A stretch of 64,000 bases of DNA from DASZTV01 sp035547515 (lineage in GTDB: Bacteria > Actinomycetota > Actinomycetes > JAFAQI01), in assembly GCA_035547515.1 (NCBI GenBank), contig DASZUS010000065.1, positions 1-64,000 on the forward strand, in the 5' to 3' direction. Below the pieces are notes generated by a model, which did no database searches, was not told the origin of the DNA, and saw nothing but the letters and a program-made list of their open reading frames with translations. Positions 16,960-25,869 of this stretch are shown here, piece by piece (position 1 is the stretch's first letter; the number at the start of each line of letters is the position of its first letter). Made by a program: the position numbers and the translations under genes.

Positions 16960-17829
16960 CTATTCGGTCTCGGTGGTGGGAGCGGCCTCGGGGGTTTCGG
17001 CGGGCGCCTCGGCAGCGGCCTCCGCAGCCGGAGCCGCACCAGCGTCCTTCGCGCCCTCGAGCAGCTCGCGCTCCCAGTCGGCCAGCGGCTCGTCGGCGCC
17101 GAGCGCACCGGGCTCCGGGGTCTCGTCCGCCTCCGCCGCACCGGCGCGGGCGATCAGGCCCTCTGCGACGGCATCGGCGATCACCCGGGTGAGCGTTGCG
17201 ACGGATCGGATCGCGTCGTCATTGCCCGGGATCGGGTAGTCCACGACGTCCGGGTCGCAGTTGCTGTCGAGCACGGCGACGACCGGGATGCCCAGCTTGC
17301 GGGCCTCCGCGACGGCGATGTGCTCCTTGTTGGTGTCGACGACCCAGATCGCGCTCGGCACCTTGGACATGTCGCGGATGCCACCAAGGGTGCGGGCGAG
17401 CTTCTCGCGCTCGCGCGAGAGCATGAGCGCTTCCTTCTTGCTCGTGACGTTCGAGCCGCCCGTGGCCTCGATGACTTCGAGCTCCTTGAGGCGCTGCAGC
17501 CGGCGGTGGACCGTCGAGAAGTTGGTGAGCATGCCGCCCAGCCAGCGCTGGTTGACATAGGGCATGCCGACGCGGGTCGCCTGCTCGGCGATCGCGTCCT
17601 GGCCCTGCTTCTTCGTTCCGACGAACATCACGGTCCCGCCGTGGGCGACAGTCTGCTTGACGAAGTCGTAGGCGCGGTCGATGTAGGACAGCGACTGCTG
17701 CAGGTCGATGATGTAGATGCCGTTGCGCTCGGTGAAGATGAATCGCTTCATCTTCGGGTTCCAGCGACGGGTCTGGTGCCCGAAGTGAACGCCGCTCTCG
17801 AGCAGCTGGCGCATCGTGACGACGGCCAT
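16960..17829 (-). CDS. rpsB: 30S ribosomal protein S2
   Basis: S2 starts MAVVTMRQLLESGVHFGHQ at the ATG at 17829, after a GAGGAG site nine bases upstream. The central family blocks are present (FIFTERNGIYIIDLQQ, NQRWLGGMLTNF, DYPIPGNDDAIRS). The 289-residue product carries an Ala/Glu/Pro-rich acidic tail of about 50 residues, as in many actinobacteria. The frame's upstream continuation has no homology and is not included. rpsB heads the rpsB-tsf-pyrH-frr-cdsA-rlmN run. The 267 bp before it, shared with the divergent M23 gene, hold a possible -10 TAGACT (18013-18018, minus strand) and no RNA gene I can recognise. Confidence 0.97.
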   Translation of the reverse strand: MAVVTMRQLLESGVHFGHQTRRWNPKMKRFIFTERNGIYIIDLQQSLSYIDRAYDFVKQTVAHGGTVMFVGTKKQGQDAIAEQATRVGMPYVNQRWLGGMLTNFSTVHRRLQRLKELEVIEATGGSNVTSKKEALMLSREREKLARTLGGIRDMSKVPSAIWVVDTNKEHIAVAEARKLGIPVVAVLDSNCDPDVVDYPIPGNDDAIRSVATLTRVIADAVAEGLIARAGAAEADETPEPGALGADEPLADWERELLEGAKDAGAAPAAEAAAEAPAETPEAAPTTETE

Positions 17830-18096
17830 GGGTGGTTCTCCTCTCGCGCTGGCTCGCGCCCGCGCTCGGTTTCTCGCGACAGACCCTGTGACCGCCGCGC
17901 CTGATGCCCTCGTCGCGCCGAACCCCGAAGGGACCGTACGACGCGACCCGCCCGGCACAGCGACGGTTGACGGCATGCGAAGTCGGCTCGCTCGCGCGAA
18001 CCGCTGCCGAAAGTCTACGTCGATCCCGCCGCCGCTGTCGTCCACAGCTTCGCCGCACCCGGCTCGCTGGCCCGCCAGCGCGATTTGGATCGCGGA

Positions 18097-18618
18097 ATGA
18101 CCCGACTCGGCCTCACCGTCGTCCCGTTCGCCCTCGGCGGGCTGATCTCGCTCGGCTCAGCGGCCCCGAACGCGACCGCGCCTGCTCCCGGCGCCGGCCG
18201 TCCGGCCGCCGACTGGCCGCTGCAACCCGGTCCGGACGCCGTCACCGCCGGCTTCGACCCCCCGGCGGAGCCCTGGCTGGCGGGCAACCGCGGTGTGGAT
18301 CTCGCAGGGCGGCCCGGCGAGCCAGTTCACGCCGCGACGTCGGGCGTGATCACCTTCGCCGGGTCGATCGCCGGGGTCGGCGTCGTGACGGTGACCGACG
18401 GCGCGCTGCGCACCACCTATGAACCGCTCCAAGTCCGCGTCCGGCGCGGACAGCGGGTGGAGGTCGGGACGGTGCTCGGTCGCCTCACCGCGGCGGGCTC
18501 GCACTGCGCGCCGCAGACCTGCCTGCACTGGGGACTACTGCGGGGCAGCGACTACCTCGACCCGCTCGCGCTGCTCGGCCTCGAGCAGGTCCGGCTGCTG
18601 CCGATCCCGCAGGACTAG
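18097..18618 (+). CDS. Secreted M23-family (LytM) peptidase-like protein with altered zinc site
   Basis: A ~173-residue exported protein with an N-terminal hydrophobic signal (MTRLGLTVVPFALGG) and an M23/LytM domain. It belongs to the actinobacterial subfamily found beside rpsB (GVDLAGRPGEPVHAA, GVITFAGSIAGVG, LRTTYEPL, CLHWGLLRG). The zinc-binding His of the first motif (usually HRGVD) is Asn here: AGNRGVDLAG. The H-x-H pair reads CLH, as is usual in this subfamily. The protein may therefore bind rather than cut peptidoglycan. A TTG at 18085 is an alternative start. Its stop shares a CTAG with the convergent whiG stop. Confidence 0.8.
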   Translation: MTRLGLTVVPFALGGLISLGSAAPNATAPAPGAGRPAADWPLQPGPDAVTAGFDPPAEPWLAGNRGVDLAGRPGEPVHAATSGVITFAGSIAGVGVVTVTDGALRTTYEPLQVRVRRGQRVEVGTVLGRLTAAGSHCAPQTCLHWGLLRGSDYLDPLALLGLEQVRLLPIPQD

Positions 18619-19451
18619 TCCTTGGGCTCGGCGAGCTTCCCGCGCAGCTGCAGGACCGCCTTGGTGTGCATCTGGCAGATCCGGCTCTCGGTCACGCCGA
18701 GCACCTGACCGATCTCGGCGAGCGTCAAGCCCTCGTAGTAGTAGAGGGTGACGACGATCTTCTCGCGTTCGGGAAGGGTGTTGATCGCGCGGGCGAGCAG
18801 GTACTTGGTCTCTTCGGTCTCGAAGACCGCGACCGGGTCTTCGGCCTTGGTGTCTTCAAGCGTGTCGACCAGCGAGAGCTTGTCGCCACGCTCGCCACCG
18901 ACGTTGAGCAGCTCGTCGAGCGCGATCACGTTGACGAACGACACCTGCGAGAAGATCGCGTGGAGGTCCTCGAGCGCGATGCCGAGCTCGCCCGCTACCT
19001 CTGCCTCGGTGGGCGTGCGGTGCAGCCGGGACTCGAGCGCGGCGTAGGCCTTCTCGACCTCGCGTGCCTTGTAGCGGACCGAGCGCGGAATCCAGTCGAT
19101 CGCCCGCAGCTCGTCGATGATCGCGCCCTTGATGCGGCTGATCGCGTAGGTCTCGAACTTGATCGCACGGCTGATGTCGAACTTCTCGATCGCATCGATC
19201 AAGCCGAAGTTCCCGTACGAGACCAGGTCGGCCTGCTCGATGTTGGGCGGCAGCCCCACCCCGACCCGACCCGCGACGTATTTGACCAGGGGCGAGTAGT
19301 GCAGGATCAGCCGCTCGCGCAGCGACTGGTCGCCGGAGTCCTTGAAGTCGCGCCACAGCTCGGCCAGCGCTGCGTCGACGGCTGGCGCGTCCTGCTTCGC
19401 CTCGCCGTCCTCGAGCGCGACCTTGTCACGCTCTGGGGTGCGCGGACTCAT
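18615..19451 (-). CDS. whiG: RNA polymerase sigma factor of the WhiG/FliA class
   Basis: A 278-residue sigma-28-type factor. Region 2 is visible as DLVSYGNFGLIDAIEKFD and ISRIKGAIIDELRAIDWIPRS. Region 4 is LPEREKIVVTLYYYEGLTLAEIGQVLGVTESRICQMHTKAV in two adjacent helices. WhiG directs aerial-hypha sporulation genes in Streptomyces, and related factors control motility in others. No flagellar genes are seen here, so WhiG is the closer name, with the biological role left open. Its start overlaps the end of xerC by 26 bp. In Streptomyces whiG also lies between dprA and rpsB. Confidence 0.93.
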   Translation of the reverse strand: MSPRTPERDKVALEDGEAKQDAPAVDAALAELWRDFKDSGDQSLRERLILHYSPLVKYVAGRVGVGLPPNIEQADLVSYGNFGLIDAIEKFDISRAIKFETYAISRIKGAIIDELRAIDWIPRSVRYKAREVEKAYAALESRLHRTPTEAEVAGELGIALEDLHAIFSQVSFVNVIALDELLNVGGERGDKLSLVDTLEDTKAEDPVAVFETEETKYLLARAINTLPEREKIVVTLYYYEGLTLAEIGQVLGVTESRICQMHTKAVLQLRGKLAEPKD

Positions 19452-20364
19452 ACGTTTTTCTCAGCCGTTCAATCGACACGTGGGTATAGATCTGAGTCGT
19501 TGCGAGCGTAGCGTGACCGAGCAGCTCCTGAACGCTGCGCAGATCCGCGCCGCCTTCCAGCAAATGGGTCGCCGCGGAGTGCCGTAGGGCGTGAGGGCCG
19601 AGATCGCTCACACCGGCGACCGCGCGCAGCCTCCGGTGGACGGCCTCGCGCGCGGCACGCGGATCGAGCCGGCCCCCGCGGGCGCCGAGCAGCAGTGCGG
19701 GCGGGCTGGCTGGCCCGGCGATCACGGGGCGACCCGAGTTCAGCCATGCCTCTGCGGCGCGCAGCGCGGGTAGGCCGAGCGGGACCACGCGTTCCTTCGC
19801 GCCCTTGCCGAACAGCCGTAACGCCCGCCGCTCGCGGTCGAGGTCGCCAATGTTCGCGGCGCACAGCTCGCCGACCCGGGCGCCGGTCGCATAGAGCAGC
19901 TCGACGATCGCAGCGTCGCGCAGCCCGATCGGCGACCCGTCCTGCGCGGCGGCCTTCATCACCTCCGCGGCCTGGTCGACGCGCAGCACCTCCGGAAGCT
20001 TGCGTTGCACGCGCGGGGTCGCCAGCCGCGCGCCCGCGTCGACGTCCGCCAGCCCGTCGCGGCACGCCCAGCCGATGAACATCCGCGCTGCCGAGGCCCG
20101 CCGAGCGAGCGTGGCCCGGCTCAGACCTCTCGAGTGCAGCTGCGCGAGCCAGGACCGGAGCACGCCGATGTCGATCGCCGCGACCGTCGCGCGCCCCATG
20201 CGGACGGCATGGCCGAGCAGGCTGTCGAGATCGACCGCGTAGGCCCTGACGGTGTGCTGCGCCAGACCGCGTTCGAAGGTCAGGTGCTCGAGGTAGCGCG
20301 TCCTCGCGTCGAGCAGCTCGGCGGACAGCTCTGCCCCGTCGCTCGCAACATCAGCACGCGGCAC
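19426..20364 (-). CDS. xerC: Tyrosine recombinase XerC-like
   Basis: A 312-residue tyrosine site-specific recombinase that would resolve chromosome dimers at dif. It has the N-terminal SAM-like domain (YLEHLTFERGLAQHTVRAY) and the catalytic residues in order: Arg in ATGARVGEL, Lys in GKGAKERVVPLG, His-x-x-Arg in HALRHSAATHLLEGG, His in LGHATLATTQ, and the nucleophile Tyr in IYTHV. It lies between dprA and whiG. The start at 20364 is the first in-frame candidate giving a full N-terminal domain. Confidence 0.93.
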   Translation of the reverse strand: MPRADVASDGAELSAELLDARTRYLEHLTFERGLAQHTVRAYAVDLDSLLGHAVRMGRATVAAIDIGVLRSWLAQLHSRGLSRATLARRASAARMFIGWACRDGLADVDAGARLATPRVQRKLPEVLRVDQAAEVMKAAAQDGSPIGLRDAAIVELLYATGARVGELCAANIGDLDRERRALRLFGKGAKERVVPLGLPALRAAEAWLNSGRPVIAGPASPPALLLGARGGRLDPRAAREAVHRRLRAVAGVSDLGPHALRHSAATHLLEGGADLRSVQELLGHATLATTQIYTHVSIERLRKTYESAHPRA

Positions 20365-20409
20365 GGGCTCACGCTCGGCCCAGCGCCTCCGCTCGTCAAG
20401 TCGCCACGC

Positions 20410-21585
20410 TCACCACCAGCCGAGTGGCAGCTCGGCAGCTGCCCCGCCGGGGCCCGCGAAGCGCTCGTCCCGGCCGAGCGCCGTCATGGTCCAGCCGCCG
20501 CCGCGCTCGACGGCGAGGCCGGCCGCGGCAAGCGCGGCGAGCGCCGGGGCCACCGCTTCCAGCCGCAGCCCCGCGGTCGTTGCAATCCGGTCGAGCGGTA
20601 CGGGCCGGTTGACCGGCACCGCTTCGAAGACCCGACTGACCACCGGCCCGAGCAGGTCGCGGCGACGCACCGGCCCGCTGACCCGCTCGGCGAACTGGCC
20701 GATCGGCCCGACCTGCTCGAGGACCTCGTCGGCCTTGGTCACGAGGACGGTGTCGGGCCGGTCGCGCAGCAGCTGGTGACAGCCGGCCGAGGTGATCGAG
20801 CTCACCGGCCCGGGCACCGCCATCACATGCCGGAACAGCTCGCCGGCGTGCCGCGCTGTCGAGCGCGCTCCGCTGCGGGGCGCCGCCTCGACGACGACCG
20901 TCCCCGCCGACAGCGCCGCGATCAGCCGATTGCGCACAAGGAAGCGCGCGCGATGCGGCGCTGATCCCAGTGGGTGCTCGCTGACGACCGCGCCCGACTC
21001 GGCGCAAGCGACCGCGAGATCGCGGTGCGCCTTGGGGTACGGGCGGTCGACACCGCAAGCCATCACCCCGACGGTCGGGCCTCCGGCAGCCAGTGCGCCG
21101 CGGTGCGCCGCCGCGTCGATCCCGAGGGCGAGACCGGACACCACGGTCCAGCCGCGCTCGGCCAGCCCGATGGCGAGCGTGCGCGCCACGCCCACGCCGT
21201 AGTCGGTAGCCGCGCGAGTGCCGACGATCGCCACCGCGCGGTCGCACAGGTCGGCAAGCGACGCACCGCCGCGCACCCACAGCGCAAGGCAGTCGCCGCC
21301 GACCCCGCTGAGATCGTCGAGACCGACCGGCCACTCCTCGTCGCCGGGACAGACCAGCCGCGCGCCCACCCCGGCGGCTGCTTCGAGCTCCCTCATCCCG
21401 TCGGCATCGACGATGCGTGATGCGTAGGCGGCAACGTCTCCTTCGCCGAAGCGTGCGCCGCGCCTGATGTCAGCCACGGCCTCCTCGGCACCGACGGCGC
21501 GGACGTGGCGGATCAACGAGACGTTGCACGGCTCGACAGCTCGCAGCAGAAGCGCCCTTGCAGCACGCTCCGAGTCGCTGATCAT
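20410..21585 (-). CDS. dprA: DNA-processing protein DprA
   Basis: A single-strand-DNA-binding protein that loads RecA during natural transformation and is also conserved in species not known to be competent. The 391-residue product has an N-terminal helical region, the Rossmann core (AIVGTRAATDYG, TVVSGLALGIDAAAHRGAL, GVMACGVDRPYP, NRLIAALSAGTVVVEA) and a C-terminal winged-helix region. It overlaps the comM stop by four bases and lies in a yraN-comM-dprA-xerC run, the usual order in actinobacteria. Confidence 0.95.
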   Translation of the reverse strand: MISDSERAARALLLRAVEPCNVSLIRHVRAVGAEEAVADIRRGARFGEGDVAAYASRIVDADGMRELEAAAGVGARLVCPGDEEWPVGLDDLSGVGGDCLALWVRGGASLADLCDRAVAIVGTRAATDYGVGVARTLAIGLAERGWTVVSGLALGIDAAAHRGALAAGGPTVGVMACGVDRPYPKAHRDLAVACAESGAVVSEHPLGSAPHRARFLVRNRLIAALSAGTVVVEAAPRSGARSTARHAGELFRHVMAVPGPVSSITSAGCHQLLRDRPDTVLVTKADEVLEQVGPIGQFAERVSGPVRRRDLLGPVVSRVFEAVPVNRPVPLDRIATTAGLRLEAVAPALAALAAAGLAVERGGGWTMTALGRDERFAGPGGAAAELPLGWW

Positions 21586-23129
21586 GCCGACCGCGCAAGG
21601 GTGCTGGCCTCGCCGATGACCCGCAGCGCGAACGCCCGGTCCACGTCGTCCCGGGTCGGGCGATCCCGTCCGGCGAGGTCGGCGAGGGTCCAGGCGACCT
21701 TCATGACCCGGTCGACACCACGCGTCGACAGCTCACCGCGATCGAGCTCGGCCGAAAGGGACGCGAGCGCATCCTGGGGTATCGGCCACGATCGGCGCAG
21801 ATCCGGCCCCGGCACCTCCGCATTGGTCGTCCACGGCGTACCCGCAAGCCGGTGTGCCGCGCGGTCACGAGCCGCCAAGACCCGCTCCCGGACCGCTGCC
21901 GTCGACTCCCCGCACGCTCCTGCCGACAACACAGCGCGGCTCACTGGCGCCAACCGGGCACGCAGGTCGATCCGATCGAGCAGCGGGCCGGACAGCCGGT
22001 TGCCGTAGGCGCGAAGCTGGGTCGAGCTGCACCGGCACGACGCGGCATCCGTCGAGCGCCCGCCTCGCGCGCAGGGACAGGGATTCGCGGCCAGCACCAG
22101 CTGGAAGCGGGCCGGATAGGTCGCCGCACCTCCGGCCCGGTGGATGCTCACCGCGCCCGACTCGAGAGGTTGCCGCAGTGCATCGAGTGCGCGTCGCTCG
22201 AACTCCGGCGCCTCGTCGAGGAACAGCACCCCACGGTGGGCGAGTGAGATCGTGCCGGGAGTCGGTACGCCGGATCCGCCGCCGATCAAGGCTGCGACGG
22301 TCGTCGAGTGGTGCGGCGCGCAGAACGGCGGGCGGACCAGCAGCGGGCGGCCAGGAGCGAGCCGGCCGAGCAGCGAGTGGATCGAGGTGACCTCGAGCGC
22401 CTCGTCGCCTTCCAGATCGGGCAGCAGGCCTGGCAGCCGCTCGGCGAGCATCGTCTTGCCGACCCCGGGTGGGCCGGTCAGCATCAGATGGTGGCCGCCG
22501 GCAGCCGCGATCTCCACGGCGTGCCGCGCCTCGTCCTGGCCGACGACATCGGCAAGGTCGAGCTCGGGTTCCGGCTCCTGGACGATCGGCATCACCGCGT
22601 CGTCCAGCTCCACCAGCTCGCCGCGCAGCCACGAGCACAGCTCGGCGAGCGAGCCGACGGAGATCGCCTCGACACCGGGCACCAGCGAGGCCTCGCGGGC
22701 GTTGCTGCGCGGCACGACGACGCGCTGGTAACCGTGCCGGACCGCACCGATGACCGCGGGCAGCACGCCGTTGACCGCGTGCACGCGCCCGTCGAGCCCG
22801 AGCTCTCCCAACACGATGAGGTCCCGGACGGCGGTCGGATCGATCATGCGTTGCGCGGCGAGAACCGCCAGCGCGACCGCCAGGTCGAACTGGCTTCCGC
22901 TCTTTCTCACCGACGCCGGAAACAACCCGATCGTCAGCCGCTGGTCGGGCCAGGTCTCGCCGCTGCTCGACAGCGCGGACTTGATGCGGTTCTCCGACTC
23001 GCGGATGACGGGATCCGGCAGGCCCGTCCAGGCGGTCTTCGAGAAGCCGCCACCCGCGTCGGCTTCGACGGTGACGACCTGGGCCTTCAGTCCGGTGAGC
23101 ACGATCGAGCGAGTGCAACCGAGTGTCAT
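21582..23129 (-). CDS. comM: YifB/ComM family Mg-chelatase-like AAA+ ATPase
   Basis: A 515-residue AAA+ helicase-like protein. In Vibrio the homologue ComM promotes branch migration during transformation. Its N-terminal Lon-protease-like domain (GLPDPVIRESENRIKSAL, FPASVRKSGSQFDLAVAL) is followed by the ATPase with Walker A GPPGVGKTMLAERLPG and Walker B GVLFLDEAPEF, then a C-terminal helical domain. Cysteines in NPCPCARGG and ASCRCSS form the family's small zinc-like cluster. The ATG at 23129 overlaps the yraN stop (TGATG); a longer reading is not conserved. It is followed by dprA. Confidence 0.95.
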   Translation of the reverse strand: MTLGCTRSIVLTGLKAQVVTVEADAGGGFSKTAWTGLPDPVIRESENRIKSALSSSGETWPDQRLTIGLFPASVRKSGSQFDLAVALAVLAAQRMIDPTAVRDLIVLGELGLDGRVHAVNGVLPAVIGAVRHGYQRVVVPRSNAREASLVPGVEAISVGSLAELCSWLRGELVELDDAVMPIVQEPEPELDLADVVGQDEARHAVEIAAAGGHHLMLTGPPGVGKTMLAERLPGLLPDLEGDEALEVTSIHSLLGRLAPGRPLLVRPPFCAPHHSTTVAALIGGGSGVPTPGTISLAHRGVLFLDEAPEFERRALDALRQPLESGAVSIHRAGGAATYPARFQLVLAANPCPCARGGRSTDAASCRCSSTQLRAYGNRLSGPLLDRIDLRARLAPVSRAVLSAGACGESTAAVRERVLAARDRAAHRLAGTPWTTNAEVPGPDLRRSWPIPQDALASLSAELDRGELSTRGVDRVMKVAWTLADLAGRDRPTRDDVDRAFALRVIGEASTLARSA

Positions 23130-23482
23130 CAGAACGCCGCTCGGATGTGCTGAAGCGTGGGGACGACGTCCTTCGGCATGACGATGCTGATGACGTCGAA
23201 ACGGACCGGCCCTGGCCATGGATGCTCGCGCAGCCATTGCGCGGCCAGCCGGCGCAGCCTCGCGGACTTGCGCCAGTTGACTGCCTCGTAAGGCTGGCCG
23301 AAGGCGTCGGTGGCCCGCGTCTTCACCTCGATGACGGCGAGGGTGGGGCCATCGGCGGCAAGGATGTCGATCTCACCGTCAGGACAGCGCCAGTTGCGCG
23401 TCACGATCGTGAATCCGGCGCCGATGAGGTAGCGGACGGCGTAGTTCTCACCGTTGATCCCGAGCTGGTCTTTGGTGTGCAT
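23129..23482 (-). CDS. yraN: YraN family (UPF0102) nuclease-fold protein
   Basis: A 117-residue protein with a PD-(D/E)XK-like core: the acidic pair in CPDGEIDILAAD and the E-x-K in LAVIEVKTRAT. The ending RRLAAQWLREHP and RFDVISIVM is typical. YraN proteins are presumed nucleases of unknown role, usually encoded next to rnhB and comM. The stop overlaps the comM start by one base. The 91 bp upstream, before the DUF2469 gene, hold no clear feature. Confidence 0.92.
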   Translation of the reverse strand: MHTKDQLGINGENYAVRYLIGAGFTIVTRNWRCPDGEIDILAADGPTLAVIEVKTRATDAFGQPYEAVNWRKSARLRRLAAQWLREHPWPGPVRFDVISIVMPKDVVPTLQHIRAAF

Positions 23483-23573
23483 CGGGCCAGGCTCGGTAGC
23501 CCCGCCGACACGACCCGGCCGGGCCGCGACGACCTGTGGAGACCAGCGCGTGGACGGTGCGCTGTGGGAGCGG

Positions 23574-23885
23574 CTAGCGCTCCTCGGGGATCTCGAGGTC
23601 GGCCGGCGGCAGCTCCTCGATGTTGACGTCCTTGAACGTCAGCACCCGGACGTTCTTGACGAATCGAGCCGGCCGGTACATGTCCCACACCCATGCGTCC
23701 TGCATCACGGCCTCGAAATAGGTCTCGCCGGCGTCAGTGTGCTGGGTCACCTGGACCTCGTTGGTGAGGTAGAAGCGCCGCTCGGTCTCGACGACGTAGC
23801 GGAACAGCCGGACGACGTCGCGGTACTCCCGGTAGAGCTGCAGCTCCATCTCGGTCTCGTACTTCTCGAGATCCTCCGCGCTCAC
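23574..23885 (-). CDS. DUF2469 family protein
   Basis: A 103-residue conserved actinobacterial protein. It starts at GTG 23885 (then SAEDLEKYETEMELQLYREYRDVV) and ends in the acidic tail NIEELPPADLEIPEER. The core holds FRYVVETERRFYLTNEV and a Trp/Tyr-rich segment, DAWVWDMYRPARF. No function is established. It overlaps the rnhB stop as GTGA and is almost always found next to rnhB in this phylum, which implies co-translation rather than a shared function. The rest of the open frame upstream is the shadow of rnhB. Confidence 0.88.
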   Translation of the reverse strand: MSAEDLEKYETEMELQLYREYRDVVRLFRYVVETERRFYLTNEVQVTQHTDAGETYFEAVMQDAWVWDMYRPARFVKNVRVLTFKDVNIEELPPADLEIPEER

Positions 23886-24586
23886 AGCGCCATTCTTACC
23901 GACGGCACCAAGTCGTCCGGGTCGCCGGGTGGCCGGCCGCCGACGATCTCGGCGTTGCGCACGTTGATGTACGAGCGACGATGCTCCGGGCAAGGACCGT
24001 GCTCGGACAGTGCGCTCTGATGCTCGGGTGTCACGTAGCCCTTGTGGCTTGCGAAGTCGTACTGCGGCCACTGCTCGTGCAGGTTCACCATCATCCGGTC
24101 GCGGGTGACCTTGGCGAGCACCGATGCGGCAGCGATGCAGGCGGCGACGCGGTCGCCCTTCCACACCGCCAACCCCGGTACGTCCAGGCCGGGGACCGGG
24201 AAGCCGTCGGTCAGGACGTACCCGGGCCGCACCGAGAGCGAGGCGAGGGCGCGGCGCATCCCCATGACATTGCTGACGTGCAGTCCGACCCGGTCGACCT
24301 CAGCCGCAGGGATCACCACGACGGAGTACGCCGCGGCCCGCCGGAGCACCTGGGCATAGACCCGCTCACGCGCCAGCGGTGTCAGCAGCTTGGAGTCGGC
24401 CAGGCCGGGGATCTCACCGGACTTGCCGGGCTTGAGCACCGCCGCCGCGACGACGAGCGGTCCGGCGCAGGCACCCCTGCCCGCTTCGTCGGCACCGGCC
24501 ACCGGTGTCAGCCCGCGACGGGCGAGCGCCCGCTCGTAGCCGTAGATCCCGGCGTCGCGCCGTACCGTCTGCCCTGCCTCGGCCAT
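23882..24586 (-). CDS. rnhB: Ribonuclease HII
   Basis: Cleaves the RNA strand of RNA-DNA hybrids and single misincorporated ribonucleotides. The 234-residue product has the four-acidic-residue active site. Asp-Glu is in VAGADEAGRGACAGPL, a further Asp in GLADSKLLTP, and the later acidic residues in YVLTDGFPV and the IAAASVLAKVTRDRMM region. It starts at the ATG at 24586, overlapping the lepB stop (TGATG). A longer upstream reading crosses lepB and is not conserved. Confidence 0.95.
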   Translation of the reverse strand: MAEAGQTVRRDAGIYGYERALARRGLTPVAGADEAGRGACAGPLVVAAAVLKPGKSGEIPGLADSKLLTPLARERVYAQVLRRAAAYSVVVIPAAEVDRVGLHVSNVMGMRRALASLSVRPGYVLTDGFPVPGLDVPGLAVWKGDRVAACIAAASVLAKVTRDRMMVNLHEQWPQYDFASHKGYVTPEHQSALSEHGPCPEHRRSYINVRNAEIVGGRPPGDPDDLVPSVRMAL

Positions 24587-25464
24587 CAGGGGCGAGGGTA
24601 CGCGGCGCTCCTGAGGCGGCGGCGACGCCGCCGGTAGAGCGCAAGCGGGCTGACCAGCGCGACACCGCCGAGCAGCGGCGCTGCGGATGACGCCGCCGCA
24701 AGCCCGGGCTGCTTGAACGTCGACGGGATCGGCAGGGTCTTCCAGTCCGAGATCGGCCAGATCACCACGAACGCCCGGCCGATCACGTCCTTGTCCGGGA
24801 CGAAGCCGTTGACGCGGGAGTCGTCGGAGTCGTCGCGGTGGTCGCCCATCACGAACAGCTCGCCCTTCGGAACCACCTTCGTGGTGTTGTCGAAGTTGCC
24901 AGCCGAGCACGGGTGCGAGCCCGGGTACAGGTAGCTCTCGTGCAGGACGTGTCCGTTGACCGAGAGCACGTCGTTCTGGCAGGAGATCGTGTCTCCGCCG
25001 ACGCCGATCACGCGCTTGATGAAGTCGCTGCCGCCTGAGGGCGCGATGCCGATCGCCGAGCCGATGTCGTGGAAGAAGCGCAGCACCGGGTTGCTGGGCG
25101 TCGTGAAGTCCGACTCGTTCGGCCAGCCTGGCGGCTTCTTGAACACGATGATCTCGCCACGCTTGGGCGATCGGAAGTCGTAGACCAGCTTGTTGACGAG
25201 GACCCGGTCGTAGGGGTGCTTGCCGGTCGCCGCCGAGTTGGCGAAGTCCCCGCCGCCTTGCAGGGTGTTCTCCATCGAGGCCGACGGGATGTAGAACGCC
25301 TGGACCAGGAAGGTCTTGATCAGCAGCGCGAGAACCAGCGCGATCAAGACGAGAAACGGCAGCTCCCGCCAGAACGAACCGTGGTCGGATCCAGTCTTGT
25401 CCGCCGGTCCGTCGTCAGGCCCGGGGTCAGGATGCGATTCGACCTCGGCTTCGGACGCGCTCAC
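24586..25464 (-). CDS. lepB: Signal peptidase I
   Basis: Removes signal peptides from exported proteins. The 292-residue product has an acidic cytoplasmic N-terminus and a transmembrane helix (FLVLIALVLALLIKTFLV). The catalytic Ser is in FYIPSASMENTL and the catalytic Lys in DFIKRVIGVGGDTI. Box E is VMGDHRDDSDDSR. Unusually for a short type I enzyme it ends with a second hydrophobic segment and an Arg-rich tail (ALYRRRRRR), a pattern known from actinobacterial paralogues. It follows rplS by 15 bp. Confidence 0.95.
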   Translation of the reverse strand: MSASEAEVESHPDPGPDDGPADKTGSDHGSFWRELPFLVLIALVLALLIKTFLVQAFYIPSASMENTLQGGGDFANSAATGKHPYDRVLVNKLVYDFRSPKRGEIIVFKKPPGWPNESDFTTPSNPVLRFFHDIGSAIGIAPSGGSDFIKRVIGVGGDTISCQNDVLSVNGHVLHESYLYPGSHPCSAGNFDNTTKVVPKGELFVMGDHRDDSDDSRVNGFVPDKDVIGRAFVVIWPISDWKTLPIPSTFKQPGLAAASSAAPLLGGVALVSPLALYRRRRRRLRSAAYPRP

Positions 25465-25479
25465 GAATCGGCGGGCAGG

Positions 25480-25839
25480 TCAGCTCGCCGTCGTGGCGTC
25501 GCGGCGCTCCGTGATCTTGGCCTTCTTGCCGCGCAGGTCGCGCAGGTAGTACAGCTTCGCGCGGCGGACGTCACCGCGGGTGACGACCTCGAGGTGGTCG
25601 ACGATCGGCGAGTGCACCGGGAACGTGCGCTCCACGCCCACGCCGAAGCTCACCTTCCGGACGGTGAACGTCTCGCGCACCCCGCCACCGTGGCGGCGGA
25701 TCACGACGCCCTGGAAGACCTGAACGCGAGTCCGGTTGCCCTCGACGACCCGGACGTGAACCTTGACGGTGTCACCGGGGCGGAAGGCCGGAATGTCGCT
25801 GCGCAGCGAGGCGGCGTCGATCGCGTCGAGCGTCTGCAT
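25480..25839 (-). CDS. rplS: 50S ribosomal protein L19
   Basis: L19 sits at the 30S-50S interface. The 119-residue product starts MQTLDAIDAASLRSD at the ATG at 25839 and has the conserved core FRPGDTVKVHVRVVEGN, QVFQGVVIRRHGGGVRETFTVRK and YYLRDLRGKKAKI. The frame stays open further upstream but is not conserved. About 100 bp separate it from trmD; that leader holds two interleaved inverted repeats that could form a pseudoknot. It follows rpsP-khpA-rimM-trmD as in most bacteria. Confidence 0.97.
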   Translation of the reverse strand: MQTLDAIDAASLRSDIPAFRPGDTVKVHVRVVEGNRTRVQVFQGVVIRRHGGGVRETFTVRKVSFGVGVERTFPVHSPIVDHLEVVTRGDVRRAKLYYLRDLRGKKAKITERRDATTAS

Positions 25840-25869
25840 GATGGTGGATTCCTCGTTCGAAAGACACGC

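Noticed and set aside
20410..23482. dprA, comM and yraN as evidence for natural transformation
   Set aside because: These three are conserved in bacteria that are not competent, and no uptake-pilus or comEC genes are in this window.
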